NCBI GenBank assembly: GCA_039698035.1
Contig: JBDKSW010000014.1
Coordinates: 62,001 to 126,000 of the forward strand
Direction: 5' to 3'
DNA: 64,000 nt
DNA from: JAJFUI01 sp039698035
GTDB lineage: Bacteria; Planctomycetota; Planctomycetia; Pirellulales; Thermoguttaceae
Positions 52,984 through 63,344 of the stretch are shown piece after piece. The notes under the pieces were generated by a model that had not been told where the DNA came from, made no database searches, and saw nothing but the letters and a program-made list of their open reading frames with translations. A program made the translations under genes and the position numbers. Position 1 is the stretch's first letter. Each line of letters opens with the position of its first letter.

Positions 52984-53802
52984 CTACGCCTGCAGCCCGT
53001 CCTTCCGACGTCCCAAAGCATCCAACGTGCGCTTCCGCAGCCCCCAAGCCAGGCCGAGCACGGAGGTCGTCGCCAAAATTGCCAGGGTGCCTGGCTCTGG
53101 AACGGTCGTGGAATCGGCGGAACTGCTCGTGGGGCCGGGCGTGACTGTGGTCATCACGGAGACCCACTCTCGATCGATGTAGGCGAGCGTGCCCTTCTGA
53201 CTCGATGTTGCAAGAATGTCGTTAAAGACAAGCATCAGGCCGGTCACCATGCCGCCCGCGTAGGGCGTGTCGTCCAACGCCGCGCCAATGTTTTCAAAGA
53301 CCATCGTTCCCTGCCATCCGGCCGCGTCGCAGGGTTCCGTGGCATTGAAGGTGCTGGACCCAATATCCGAGGATGATGGGGTGATCTCCATGGTGCCCGC
53401 GATGGAAACCAGCGGACCGTTGACGTCGACGCCGTTGACGCTCGTAATCAACAACTGGGCCGCACTGGTCCCCACGTATGCCTGGGTTAGGTCGGTGGCG
53501 CGAGAGCCAAAGAAGAAGTACGCTCCGCCCTCGTTGACCTCCAACTCTTCGATGTTTCCGGTGGAAGTGATCCGCAAGCGAAACAGGCCGCTCGTCATAT
53601 CAACGCCGCAGCGTCCCGTCGAGCAAGACGAAAACGCCGTGGGACTGTACAGCAGTGTATCGCCGTACTGGGTCGAACTGCCGAAGATCGACGCCGCCCC
53701 GCTAACGTAAGAAACACTTTCACCGGCAGCCGGTGACGCCGGCAGCAGCAGAGCGCCAAGCGCTGCTATGCCAAACCATTGAACCAGATTGCTCACGTTC
53801 AT
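52984..53802 (-). CDS. PEP-CTERM exported protein
   Basis: This is a 272-residue protein with a signal peptide (WFGIAALGALLLPASPAAG). The C-terminal sorting signal is VPEPGTLAILATTSVLGLAW followed by GLRKR, the planctomycete-type PEP-CTERM that exosortase systems process. The mature part is beta-rich and Ser/Thr-rich. GAGGAGAGG before the ATG is a very strong ribosome site. No exosortase gene is in the window. Its only likely promoter lies some 260 bases upstream. Confidence 0.88.
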   Translation of the reverse strand: MNVSNLVQWFGIAALGALLLPASPAAGESVSYVSGAASIFGSSTQYGDTLLYSPTAFSSCSTGRCGVDMTSGLFRLRITSTGNIEELEVNEGGAYFFFGSRATDLTQAYVGTSAAQLLITSVNGVDVNGPLVSIAGTMEITPSSSDIGSSTFNATEPCDAAGWQGTMVFENIGAALDDTPYAGGMVTGLMLVFNDILATSSQKGTLAYIDREWVSVMTTVTPGPTSSSADSTTVPEPGTLAILATTSVLGLAWGLRKRTLDALGRRKDGLQA

Positions 53803-54537
53803 CGCAGCCTCTCCTCGTGAAACAAGAAACGCACAACAACACGACGCAAAGAACCGTCGTGGAAAAGAGATGGAAGTCGCCCGCGGCGCATGCCAAGGGC
53901 AAAAGCAATGGCAAAAAAGCGATGCCACAGCGGGAAGGTTTCCCGTCAGGCGTGCAACCTCAGCGCACGCAGGCGTTGAGACTGCGTTGGGATTTCGCCA
54001 CGGCCTCCAGAACTCCCGGCATGCGCCGTTCCGTGGGCGCATGCCTCTCTGTTCCGGCCGCTAGTTAAGCGGACGCTGGAAAATATGTCAACCGGAAATG
54101 CGACAGACTTGCGAGATTGCAATAAAAACAATTAACACTCTCCAATCGCCGCGTCCGCGCAGATCCAGAGCCACGCCACAAGCGGCTCGCATCAGCCCAG
54201 GCAAGATGGTCTTTCACGCGATCCACCGCGTGATTGCACCGACGGGCTGACGAGCCGCCGTTGGCAAGCGCGAGCGATCCACCGCTGATAATCGCAAGTA
54301 TTGATGTTGGCGGCGGAAAGCGTCCCCGCGTTGCCTATTCCGGCCGCAACAAGCGGCACAAGAGGCGTGCCCCCCCCCAAAAAAACACGCGAGTGAATCT
54401 GCCCAAGAAACGGTCGGAGCCGCTCGTCGGCGGGCTAGCCGGACCGATGCGACCTCGAAGAGAGGTGGCAGCGGCGGCGGCAGACCGGCGACAAGCGGCT
54501 CACCAGGAACCGTTGGCGCAAATCAGAGAACGTCCAA
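53803..54537. other. 735-bp intergenic region
   Basis: It holds the long leader of the PEP-CTERM gene (to about 54060) with its promoter at 54063-54091, then about 440 bases to the HU stop in which I see no gene. A homopolymer run of nine C followed by seven A occurs at 54370-54385, an error-prone spot for sequencing. Confidence 0.45.
54063..54091 (-). promoter_or_regulatory. Likely promoter of PEP-CTERM gene
   Basis: Minus strand: a perfect -35 TTGACA (54086-54091), a 17-base spacer and a weaker -10 TTAACT (54063-54068). It would give a 5' leader of about 255 bases. Confidence 0.45.
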
Positions 54538-54861
54538 CTACTGGACCATCTCCTTGAGGCTGCGGAGTGCGCGGACCTTCACCTTGTTGTAGGCCGGCTT
54601 GGCCGGACGATCTTGCAACTCGCCCGTGAACGGATTGCGGACGCCCTTCTGCGCCGGGCGGGCCGGAACCTTCTTCTTTTCGATCTTGAGCAGACCGGGC
54701 AGCGTGAACATGCCGGCGCCACGGCTGCCAAGGCTCTTGCGGATCTCGGCGGTCAGCGACTCCAACACGGCGGCCACTTGTTTCTTGCTCAGGTCGGTAG
54801 CTCCGGCGATGTTCTGCAAAACTTCGGTCTTCGTCGGCGCTTTCTTGGCGGCTTTGGCCAT
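54538..54861 (-). CDS. HU-family DNA-binding protein
   Basis: This is a 107-residue nucleoid protein from MAKAAKKAPTKTEVLQNIAG. The HU dimer core helices (LSKKQVAAVLESLTAEIRKS) and the beta-arm core (GMFTLPGLLKIEKKKVPARP, NPFTGE) are visible. Compared with classic HU it has a Lys/Ala/Pro-rich N-terminal extension, as seen in planctomycete HU variants, and the arm consensus is altered. GGAGGG lies ten bases before ATG 54861; two more in-frame ATGs are just upstream (54870, 54879) but overlap that site. Confidence 0.9.
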   Translation of the reverse strand: MAKAAKKAPTKTEVLQNIAGATDLSKKQVAAVLESLTAEIRKSLGSRGAGMFTLPGLLKIEKKKVPARPAQKGVRNPFTGELQDRPAKPAYNKVKVRALRSLKEMVQ

Positions 54862-55419
54862 GGTCAACATACCCTCCATGCGAGGTCTTAGGGGTGGAAA
54901 GTCTCTACGCCCGCTACAGCGGACGTGATGATTAAAGTCTCTACAAAGGAAAAAGCAACCCGTAGATCGTCCAATTTCCGCGGAATTTCGCAGAAATTCC
55001 TGGGCCCGCCCGCGATTTTCCCGTTTTTTTCGCCATTTTTCGCCAGCCAAGCCCCAAAATACCGCGACATTCGGCCTTTCCCACGGTGCAAACGGTGTTT
55101 CCGGCATCGTGGCGATTGCTCCGCATTGGGTCGATCCATCGCAACTCACGCAACAACCGCCACGAACGCTGACAGGCCATCTGGTGAGCGCGGGTTCCGA
55201 AACTTGCTGGTCATTCCCGGGTGTCCTACTATATGTCTATTGGACCAAATCACACCCCAAACCGGCAGGAAGCCGCCTGCGGGAACTTCCCAGCCGACCC
55301 GGGGTTCAATAAACTGTGAGCGCCGGCAGATGCGGCTGCGGCGCCCAGCGTGCCGTTGACCCTTCCGCGAACCACGGCCACACCCCGACTTCCTGGGGGA
55401 TATCGGCCGCTGGCGGGCA
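54862..55419. other. Divergent control region of HU and the PQQ-repeat gene
   Basis: No gene is seen. The HU side contains two exact copies of AAAGTCTCTAC (54898-54908 and 54934-54944, 36 bases apart), between which lies the dyad CCGCT-AC-AGCGG. AT-rich sequence at 55010-55045 follows. The PQQ side has its own promoter at 55204-55232. Confidence 0.5.
55204..55232 (+). promoter_or_regulatory. Promoter of PQQ/TPR gene row
   Basis: TTGCTG (55204-55209), a 17-base spacer and TACTAT (55227-55232). It lies about 190 bases before the first gene of the PQQ-toroid-MoxR row. Confidence 0.5.
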
Positions 55420-58400
55420 ATGCGTCGGCAGAAAGAAAACCACGTGATGGGACTGGGTCAGCGACCAACATTGCCGTGGATATCCGTTTCGGTGCTGGTC
55501 GTCGTCGCCATGCTCGCCCTGCCAACGGCGGCGTCGGCCCAGATGCTGAGAGTTCGCGGACAGAAGCGCGGGACGGATGCCGAGGATACCGACAAAGTCT
55601 TCCCGGTCGCGCCGCGGAACACGCTGAAGCTGCTCTCCGACGCTCGCAAGCTCTTGACCCAGAATCGCCTCGGCGAGGCGATTAAGAAGCTTGGCGAGGT
55701 TCTGGAATCGCCGGACGACTTCCTGATCCAGTTGGACAAGAATGCGGCCGTCCATACGAGCCTCAAAGCCGAGGCCGAACGGCTCCTTGGCGAGATGCCG
55801 CGCGAGGGCCGCGATCTGTACGAGCTTCAGTACGGCGCCCGGGCGCGTCAGATGCTGAGCGAGGCGGTCGATGCCGGCGACATGGAGCGCGTGGCCGAGG
55901 TCTCTCGCCGATTCTTTCACACGAAAGCCGGGGGCCAAGCGTCGCTGCTCGTCGGTCAGGACCATCTCAACCACGACCGTCCGATGGCCGGCGCGTTGGT
56001 CCTCCAGCGGCTGCGTCGCGACTCCACGGCGACCAAAGAACTCGAACCAACGCTGTCGTTGACGCTAGCATCCTGCTGGCTGAAGGCCGGCGAGCCACAG
56101 AAGGCCAAGGAGGCGATGGCCGTTCTGCGACAACGCGATCAGGCAACGCGCGTGACGGTAGGCGGCCGGGAACTGCCTTCGTTCGCGGACGATGCCGCGG
56201 CGATTCGCTGGTTGGCCGATCAGATCGGACCGCAATCCACGCCGTCGCGCACCGAAAAGGACCGCTGGTGGATGTTCCGCGGCAATGCCGCAAGAAACGC
56301 GGCGACGATCGGCGGCCCCCCGCTGCTCAATGTCCGCTGGCGCGTGCTGGTCAGCGACGATCCGCTGGCCGAATCCAATTTGGAACAGAACCAACGCTCG
56401 TTGATCGAGAGCGGCGCGCCGATCTTGCCTGCGTTTCATCCACTGGCCGTCGACCATGTCGTTCTGATGAGAACGCTGCAAACCTTGTTGGCAATCGACT
56501 TCGCCACGGGCAAGCTGTTGTGGGAAGTGCCAACGGATGACGCGGCCGACGGCTCGCAAGACGCTTCCAACGACGAGGGGGCACGATCGTTGGCCGTGGC
56601 GGCAAACGCGAGCCTGCGAATGTGGCGCGATCTTACGTTCGGCACCCTCAGCAGCGACGGCCGCTCCGTGTATTCGGTCGAAGACTTGGAGGCCAACTAT
56701 ACGCAGGGGATCCAGATCATCGGCCGCCGCGTGATACGGTTTGGCGCCTTCGGGCAGCAGGCCGACCAAGCGACGCCGTGCAATCGGCTGGCGGCGCACG
56801 ACATTCGCACGGGCAAGACCGTCTGGGAACTGGGCGGACCGGCCGGCCCACGCGCGTTGCCTCTGGCCGAGACATTCTTCCTGGGTCCGCCGTTGCCCTT
56901 GATGGGGCAGCTCTACGTCCTTGCCGAAACGAAATCCGAAGTGCAACTGCTGGCGCTCGACGGCGCAACGGGCACGGTGCTCTGGTCGCAACGGCTCAGC
57001 CAGGCCGAGCAAGCCGATGCCCAACACCGCTGGATCGGCGCATCGCCGTCGTACGCCGATGGCGTGCTCGTTTGTCCGACCTCGACCGGCGCCGTCGTGG
57101 CCGTCGAGTTGGCCACCCGGTCGCTGCTCTGGGGCTTTTGCTATGGGCGCGACGGTTCGAGCCAGCGGAACGCCGGCATCGCGTTCGCCGCGGCCACCTC
57201 GCCATCCGACATGCACTGGGCCGACGCCAGCGCCTCGATCCGCGACGGCCGCGTCATCTTCGCCGCGCCCGACTCGGACCGACTGTACTGCCTCAGCTTG
57301 CTCGATGGGAAGCTGCTTTGGAAGTGCCCGCGACAGGACGCCAGTCACGACGACCTCTATGTGGCCTCGGTCGACGGCGGCCGGGTGGTGCTCGTCGGTC
57401 GAAGCGGCGTCCACGCCTTGCAACTTGCCGACGGAAAACCCGCCTGGAAGGGACGCATCGTGGCGTTGCCCAAGCAGAGCGCGCCGAGCGGTCGCGGCTT
57501 TCAGACGGGCCATCGCTACTTTTTGCCGCTCACCAGCGCCGAAGTGGTCGCCATCGACCTGAAGGACGGCCGCATCGTCGGCTCGTGGAAGTCGCGCAAG
57601 GGAAATGTGCCTGGCAACCTCGTCAGCCACGAAGGCAAGATCCTTTCACAAGAGGCGTTGGGCCTTTCAGCGTATTACCAGTTGGATGCGGTCGAAGCGG
57701 ACATTCGCCGGCGTCTGGCCGCCAATCCGAACGACCCCGAAGCGCTCTCGCTTCAGGGCGAGGTCTTGCTGAGCAACGATCAATGTTCGGAAGCGATCGC
57801 TTCGTTCCGACGGGCCTACGTGTCGTCGCCCGGCCCCCGCACGCGCGAGTTGCTCCGCGATGCGCTTCTAGAAGGCCTGACCACCGACTTCCCGACCTAT
57901 CGCAAGCACAGTTCGGAGATCGAGCGACTGCTTGACGACTCATCGCAACGGGCCGCGTACCTGCGGGCCATGATCACGGGTCTGCGCCAGGCCAACGATT
58001 GGGCCAGCGCCTTCGAGCGTTGTTTGCAGCTGGCCGATCTGGAGCCCGACCGGCGACCACTGGACGCCATCGACCCGTGGCTCTCGGTACGGCGTGACCG
58101 TTGGATCCGTGCGCAGGTGGCCGAGCTGCAGCGGAATGCCCCGCCCGAAGCGGCCGCCGCCATGAATGGACCGCTGACGGCGCGGCTGCGCTCCGCGATG
58201 GCGGCCCGGTCGATCGAGCCCTTGGAGGAATACCTCGGCTATTTTGGGGATCGACCAGCGGCGTCCGCGGCTTGGAACGAGTTGGTTCGCAGACTCCGCA
58301 CGGCGGGCCGGTTGATCGAGGCCGAGTTGGCCGCCGTCAGCAGTTCTGGCAAGAAGCCTCGCGGCGAACGCCTCTTGGCGTCTTCCGACGAGGCCATGGC

Positions 58401-59955
58401 GTGGCCCACCGGCAAGATTGAAGTGAGCACGTCGCGCACGGGAAATATGGCCGGCATCAGCCACAATTCATTCCCCGTGCAATGGGAAGGCCCTCATCCG
58501 TTCTTCCGCGATTTGTCGCTCCGATACGACTATAACCGGGTCTCGGTCATTGCGGTCGACGGCTTCGGCCGCGAACGTTGGCAACTTTCGCTGCGCGAAA
58601 GCGGTCAGCCGCAGGAGTTCACCCGCAACGCAACGCAAACCCGAGTCCGGGCGGTCGGTCACCTGTTGCTGATGTCGCTGGGCTCGAAGCTGATCGCGCT
58701 GGACACGCTGGGCTCGGGCCCCAAAAGCAAACCACGCGTGCTCTGGACCGCGGATCAAGCTGGCGCCGCCAATGAGACGATCCGCTTCCGTCGCCTCGGC
58801 ATGATGCAGGCGTTCGGCAACCTGCCCTTCCAAATCCAACAGCAGTTGATCCAGTCGTCGTTCGAGACCTCGGAGTTCACCGGCGTGGCCAACAGCCGCC
58901 AAATTTGCTTCCAGCGACAACGGGACCTTGTCGCACTCGATCCGGCCACCGGAAAAACTCTTTGGATTCGGCAGGGAATGCCGGCCAACAGCGAACTGTT
59001 CGGCGACGATCGCTCTCTGTTTGTCTTGTCCCAGGATCGGGAAGAGGCCACGCTGCTCGATGCGTTCAGCGGCGAGCGGCTTGGAACACGCAAAATACCG
59101 CGTACCTCGGGAACCCAAGTCCTGCCCAACGGCGAGACGAAGGTCAGCTACGCGCCGTTGCAGGCGTCGAGCCTCGGGGTCTTCGGCCGAAACGTCCTGC
59201 TCTGGTGGCAAGAGGGGCACCGACGACTCATGACGCTGACCGACCCGCTCGAGGGCCGCGACCTCTGGCCGGAAGGTTGGAGGTTCGCGTCCACCGCCCG
59301 CGCGTGCGTCATCGATGACGAGGCCGTCGGGGTCTTGGAGCCGAGCGGTCGGTTCGTGCTCGTTTCGCTGCCCGAAGGCCGCACAATCGCCGACATCAAG
59401 CTCCAGGCGGAGCCGACACTGCAAGACATCGCCGTCTTCCACGACGGCGACCGCTACTTCCTGTTGACTCGCGGTGGCTCGGCCCTGGGCCCCTCGCCCA
59501 TGCTGCAACCGATGCCTCAGGCCTTTTCGGGGTCGTACAACCCGATCTACCGCGGGCGGCTCTACGCCTTCGACGAGCACGGCAAGCTGGCATGGCCCGA
59601 ACCGGTGACCATCACGAACCAACTGTTCTGGACCAACCAGCCGCCACAACTGCCGATTCTGATTTTCGGCTGCCAACTGCACGAGCAAGCCGCCAACGGC
59701 CAGGGACAATGGAAACCGACCGTGCTTTGCATCGACAAACGCACTGGGAAAACGGCCTACTCTGGGCAATTCAAAAACATGATCGGCTTTTTCGGCGTCC
59801 GCTGCGATCCGGCCCAGAAGACCATCGACATCATCGTGCAGCAGGACACCGTGACACTGAAGTTCACGAACAAGACAACGACCAAGCCCGCGGCCGACGA
59901 AAAGCCCCTCGAACAGAAGCCGGCCGAAAAGCGGAAATCGCCCGCCAAACACTGA
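55420..59955 (+). CDS. Large secreted TPR + PQQ-like beta-propeller protein
   Basis: This 1511-residue exported protein has a signal peptide (SVSVLVVVAMLALPTAASAQ). Residues ~45-270 are helical, with TPR-like repeats (DARKLLTQNRLGEAIKKLGE; LASCWLKAGEPQKAKEAM). PQQ-type beta-propeller blades follow, e.g. LLAIDFATGKLLWEVP, LAAHDIRTGKTVWELGG and LLALDGATGTVLWSQRL. A middle helical TPR part (LSLQGEVLLSNDQCSEAIAS) precedes a second propeller region (LVALDPATGKTLWIRQGMP). The tail is Lys/Pro-rich. Such proteins act as scaffolds outside the cell; no PQQ enzyme site is seen. ATG 55447 is an alternative start. Confidence 0.88.
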   Translation: MRRQKENHVMGLGQRPTLPWISVSVLVVVAMLALPTAASAQMLRVRGQKRGTDAEDTDKVFPVAPRNTLKLLSDARKLLTQNRLGEAIKKLGEVLESPDDFLIQLDKNAAVHTSLKAEAERLLGEMPREGRDLYELQYGARARQMLSEAVDAGDMERVAEVSRRFFHTKAGGQASLLVGQDHLNHDRPMAGALVLQRLRRDSTATKELEPTLSLTLASCWLKAGEPQKAKEAMAVLRQRDQATRVTVGGRELPSFADDAAAIRWLADQIGPQSTPSRTEKDRWWMFRGNAARNAATIGGPPLLNVRWRVLVSDDPLAESNLEQNQRSLIESGAPILPAFHPLAVDHVVLMRTLQTLLAIDFATGKLLWEVPTDDAADGSQDASNDEGARSLAVAANASLRMWRDLTFGTLSSDGRSVYSVEDLEANYTQGIQIIGRRVIRFGAFGQQADQATPCNRLAAHDIRTGKTVWELGGPAGPRALPLAETFFLGPPLPLMGQLYVLAETKSEVQLLALDGATGTVLWSQRLSQAEQADAQHRWIGASPSYADGVLVCPTSTGAVVAVELATRSLLWGFCYGRDGSSQRNAGIAFAAATSPSDMHWADASASIRDGRVIFAAPDSDRLYCLSLLDGKLLWKCPRQDASHDDLYVASVDGGRVVLVGRSGVHALQLADGKPAWKGRIVALPKQSAPSGRGFQTGHRYFLPLTSAEVVAIDLKDGRIVGSWKSRKGNVPGNLVSHEGKILSQEALGLSAYYQLDAVEADIRRRLAANPNDPEALSLQGEVLLSNDQCSEAIASFRRAYVSSPGPRTRELLRDALLEGLTTDFPTYRKHSSEIERLLDDSSQRAAYLRAMITGLRQANDWASAFERCLQLADLEPDRRPLDAIDPWLSVRRDRWIRAQVAELQRNAPPEAAAAMNGPLTARLRSAMAARSIEPLEEYLGYFGDRPAASAAWNELVRRLRTAGRLIEAELAAVSSSGKKPRGERLLASSDEAMAWPTGKIEVSTSRTGNMAGISHNSFPVQWEGPHPFFRDLSLRYDYNRVSVIAVDGFGRERWQLSLRESGQPQEFTRNATQTRVRAVGHLLLMSLGSKLIALDTLGSGPKSKPRVLWTADQAGAANETIRFRRLGMMQAFGNLPFQIQQQLIQSSFETSEFTGVANSRQICFQRQRDLVALDPATGKTLWIRQGMPANSELFGDDRSLFVLSQDREEATLLDAFSGERLGTRKIPRTSGTQVLPNGETKVSYAPLQASSLGVFGRNVLLWWQEGHRRLMTLTDPLEGRDLWPEGWRFASTARACVIDDEAVGVLEPSGRFVLVSLPEGRTIADIKLQAEPTLQDIAVFHDGDRYFLLTRGGSALGPSPMLQPMPQAFSGSYNPIYRGRLYAFDEHGKLAWPEPVTITNQLFWTNQPPQLPILIFGCQLHEQAANGQGQWKPTVLCIDKRTGKTAYSGQFKNMIGFFGVRCDPAQKTIDIIVQQDTVTLKFTNKTTTKPAADEKPLEQKPAEKRKSPAKH

Positions 59956-60029
59956 CACCCCTTCGCCCCCCGGACACCGAACCGGCCCTGACGCGGCGGG
60001 TCGCCACGTCGAAAGCCTAGGATTACCCA

Positions 60030-61067
60030 ATGCCCTATCTCCCCACATTGCGATGCACGATCGTTGCGGCGACGATCGCCATGCTGGGGCCCGCCGTCGC
60101 CGTGGCTGCGAAGTCCGACGCCGACGTGGATCGGACGATCAGTCGCGGATTGGATTGGCTCGCTTCGCACCAATCCGGGGCAGGCCATTGGACGGCCGGT
60201 GGCGACAAGTATCCCACGTCCATGACCGCTCTGGCGGGGCTTGCCATGCTGTGCGAAGGCTCGACCACGACCCAGGGCAAGTACGCGGCCAACATTCGCA
60301 GGGCGGTGGACTACTTGATCGAACGGAGCCGAACCAACGGCCTGATCGGCGACCCGACGCGCGACGACCGCTACACCTATGGCCACGGCTTCGGCATGCT
60401 GTTTCTCTCCCAACTCCTGGGCGAAGAGGAAGACGCCGAGCGGCGGGAAGACTTGATCCGTGTGTTGACCAAGGCGGTCGAGTTCACCGGCCGGGCGCAG
60501 ACCGACGGCGGCGGCTGGGGCTACGTGAGCGCCAAGGACGGCGGCGGCTTCGACGAGGGCTCGACCACGATCACGCAAGTGCAAGGCCTGCGCGGCTGCC
60601 GCAACGCCGGCATCCCGGTGCCCAAAGAGATCGTCGACAAGGCCATCAAGTACATCAAGAAATGCACCGGATCGGACGGCGGCGTACGCTACAATCTGGC
60701 CCAGGTCGGCGGCGGCGGGCGGCCCCCGATCACCGCCGCGGCCATCGCCTGTCTGTTCAACGCCGGCGACTACGACAGCCAATACGTGCCGAAGATCCTG
60801 AAGTACTGCCACCAGAACCTGGACGACATTTCCAACCAAGGCTTCGGCCACTGGCATTACGCCCACTATTACTACGCCCAGGTGCTGTACCGCCAAGGCG
60901 GAAAAGAGTGGGAAAAATATCGCAACAAGGTCTTTCCACGAATTGTTTCCGAGGCCGCAAGCGACGGCTCGTGGAGCCAGGGCTATATTGGCACGGTCTT
61001 CACAACGGCCGTGAACCTGACGATCTTGCAACTGCCCAAGGGCGTGCTACCCATTTACCAGAGATGA
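60030..61067 (+). CDS. Secreted terpene-cyclase-fold toroid protein
   Basis: This 345-residue protein has a signal peptide (IVAATIAMLGPAVAVAA). The mature part consists of prenyltransferase/squalene-oxidase repeats (GLDWLASHQSGAGHWT; GRAQTDGGGWGYVSAKDGGG; CTGSDGGVRYNL; AASDGSWSQG), which form an alpha-alpha toroid. The DxDD or metal-binding residues of real cyclases and prenyltransferases are not seen, so it is probably a binding rather than catalytic protein. It follows the PQQ protein gene by 74 bases and precedes moxR by 108. Confidence 0.85.
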   Translation: MPYLPTLRCTIVAATIAMLGPAVAVAAKSDADVDRTISRGLDWLASHQSGAGHWTAGGDKYPTSMTALAGLAMLCEGSTTTQGKYAANIRRAVDYLIERSRTNGLIGDPTRDDRYTYGHGFGMLFLSQLLGEEEDAERREDLIRVLTKAVEFTGRAQTDGGGWGYVSAKDGGGFDEGSTTITQVQGLRGCRNAGIPVPKEIVDKAIKYIKKCTGSDGGVRYNLAQVGGGGRPPITAAAIACLFNAGDYDSQYVPKILKYCHQNLDDISNQGFGHWHYAHYYYAQVLYRQGGKEWEKYRNKVFPRIVSEAASDGSWSQGYIGTVFTTAVNLTILQLPKGVLPIYQR

Positions 61068-61175
61068 AGGACCCGCAAGACAGAGGTCGGAACCGGCGAC
61101 GCACACGTTATCCGATTCCCAAAGCCGCCAGGCCCTAACCGCTGACCTCTGCCCCCACCCACCAAGGACAACACC

Positions 61176-62231
<1,056 letters not shown>

Positions 62232-62293
62232 GACGCGCTCATGGCGCTAGCGTCGCACCGGCGCTGCAACAGCGGATCAGCGGAACACGAGTG

Positions 62294-63202
62294 ATGCACG
62301 ACAACCGGCAATTTCTGCTCCCCGAAGTGATCCAGCGGATCAGCCGGCTCAATCTCCGCGCCCGCCACATCGTCGAAGGCTTCCTCTCCGGTCTGCATCG
62401 CAGCCCGTACTTCGGCCAATCCATCGAATTCCGCCAACATCGCGAGTACACCTTTGGCGATGACCCGCGCTACGTCGACTGGAAGGTCTGGGCCAAGCAG
62501 GACCGCTACTACGTCAAGCAATTCGAGGAGGACACCAACCTTCGCTGCGCGTTGCTGTGCGACGTATCGGCCAGCATGCGGTACGGCCGCGGGCCGATGA
62601 ACAAGCACGAGTACGCCTGCACGATCGCGGCCAGCTTGGCCTATTTGCTGCTGCGGCAACAAGACGCCGTCGGCTGCGTCGCCTTCGACGAGTCGGCGCG
62701 CATGACGGTGCCGATGCGCACCAAGCGAAACCACCTCGACTCGATCATCCAGGCATTGGAGCAGAGCGGCCCTCGCGAGAAGACGGGCATCTACCCGATC
62801 CTTCGCCATGCGGCCGAAAGCTACCCGCGTCGAGGTCTGATCGTGCTGATTTCCGACTTGCTGGTCGAGCGCGAGGGACTGTTTCGCGGCCTCCGGTTGT
62901 TGCGAAGCCGCGGCCATGACGTGATGGTTCTCCACGTCATGGACGACGACGAGCTCGACTTTCCATTCAATGGTCCAACGCGATTCGAGGGTCTGGAAAC
63001 GGCCGACCAACTGCGGTGCAATCCCCGCGCGCTCCGCGAAGGATACCTGGCCGCCCTGGGCGAATACTTGGAAGAAGTGCGGCACGGCTGCTCGAGCAAT
63101 CTTGTGGACTACGCGCTGCTCAGGACAAGCCAACCGCTCAGCTCCGCGCTGGCGGCCTACCTGAACGCTCGGTCGGGAGTACGTCGAGGCGGCCGTGGCT
63201 AA
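62294..63202 (+). CDS. DUF58 protein (vWA-like), MoxR partner
   Basis: This 302-residue soluble protein begins MHDNRQFLLPEVIQRISRL. The DUF58 mark is GQSIEFRQHREYTFGDDPRY then VDWKVWAKQD. The vWA-like metal site is CDVSASMRYG (DxSxS), with LIVLISDLLVE as the later Asp strand. DUF58 genes next to moxR are a constant pairing; the proteins likely assemble or activate surface or periplasmic complexes. An upstream in-frame GTG (62225) overlaps the moxR stop but is less likely as the start. Confidence 0.93.
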   Translation: MHDNRQFLLPEVIQRISRLNLRARHIVEGFLSGLHRSPYFGQSIEFRQHREYTFGDDPRYVDWKVWAKQDRYYVKQFEEDTNLRCALLCDVSASMRYGRGPMNKHEYACTIAASLAYLLLRQQDAVGCVAFDESARMTVPMRTKRNHLDSIIQALEQSGPREKTGIYPILRHAAESYPRRGLIVLISDLLVEREGLFRGLRLLRSRGHDVMVLHVMDDDELDFPFNGPTRFEGLETADQLRCNPRALREGYLAALGEYLEEVRHGCSSNLVDYALLRTSQPLSSALAAYLNARSGVRRGGRG

Positions 63203-63344
63203 CGGGGCTTGGGGGAATCACATGACACAACAGCGAGCGATCAGCCGCGAGGCCCGCGCCCTCTCGCGAACAGAGAGCTGACCGGTTTGCCAGCCCGCTC
63301 GAAACGCTAGACCGTACTGACTCATTCAATCTTACCACTGACCG

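Noticed and set aside
54234..54557. 107-codon plus-strand ORF downstream of HU
   Set aside because: It crosses the poly-C/poly-A run and overlaps the HU stop; composition is not protein-like.
56065..61031. Several 400-520 codon minus-strand frames opposite the PQQ/TPR and toroid genes
   Set aside because: No starts, ribosome sites or domains; the sense proteins are clearly real.
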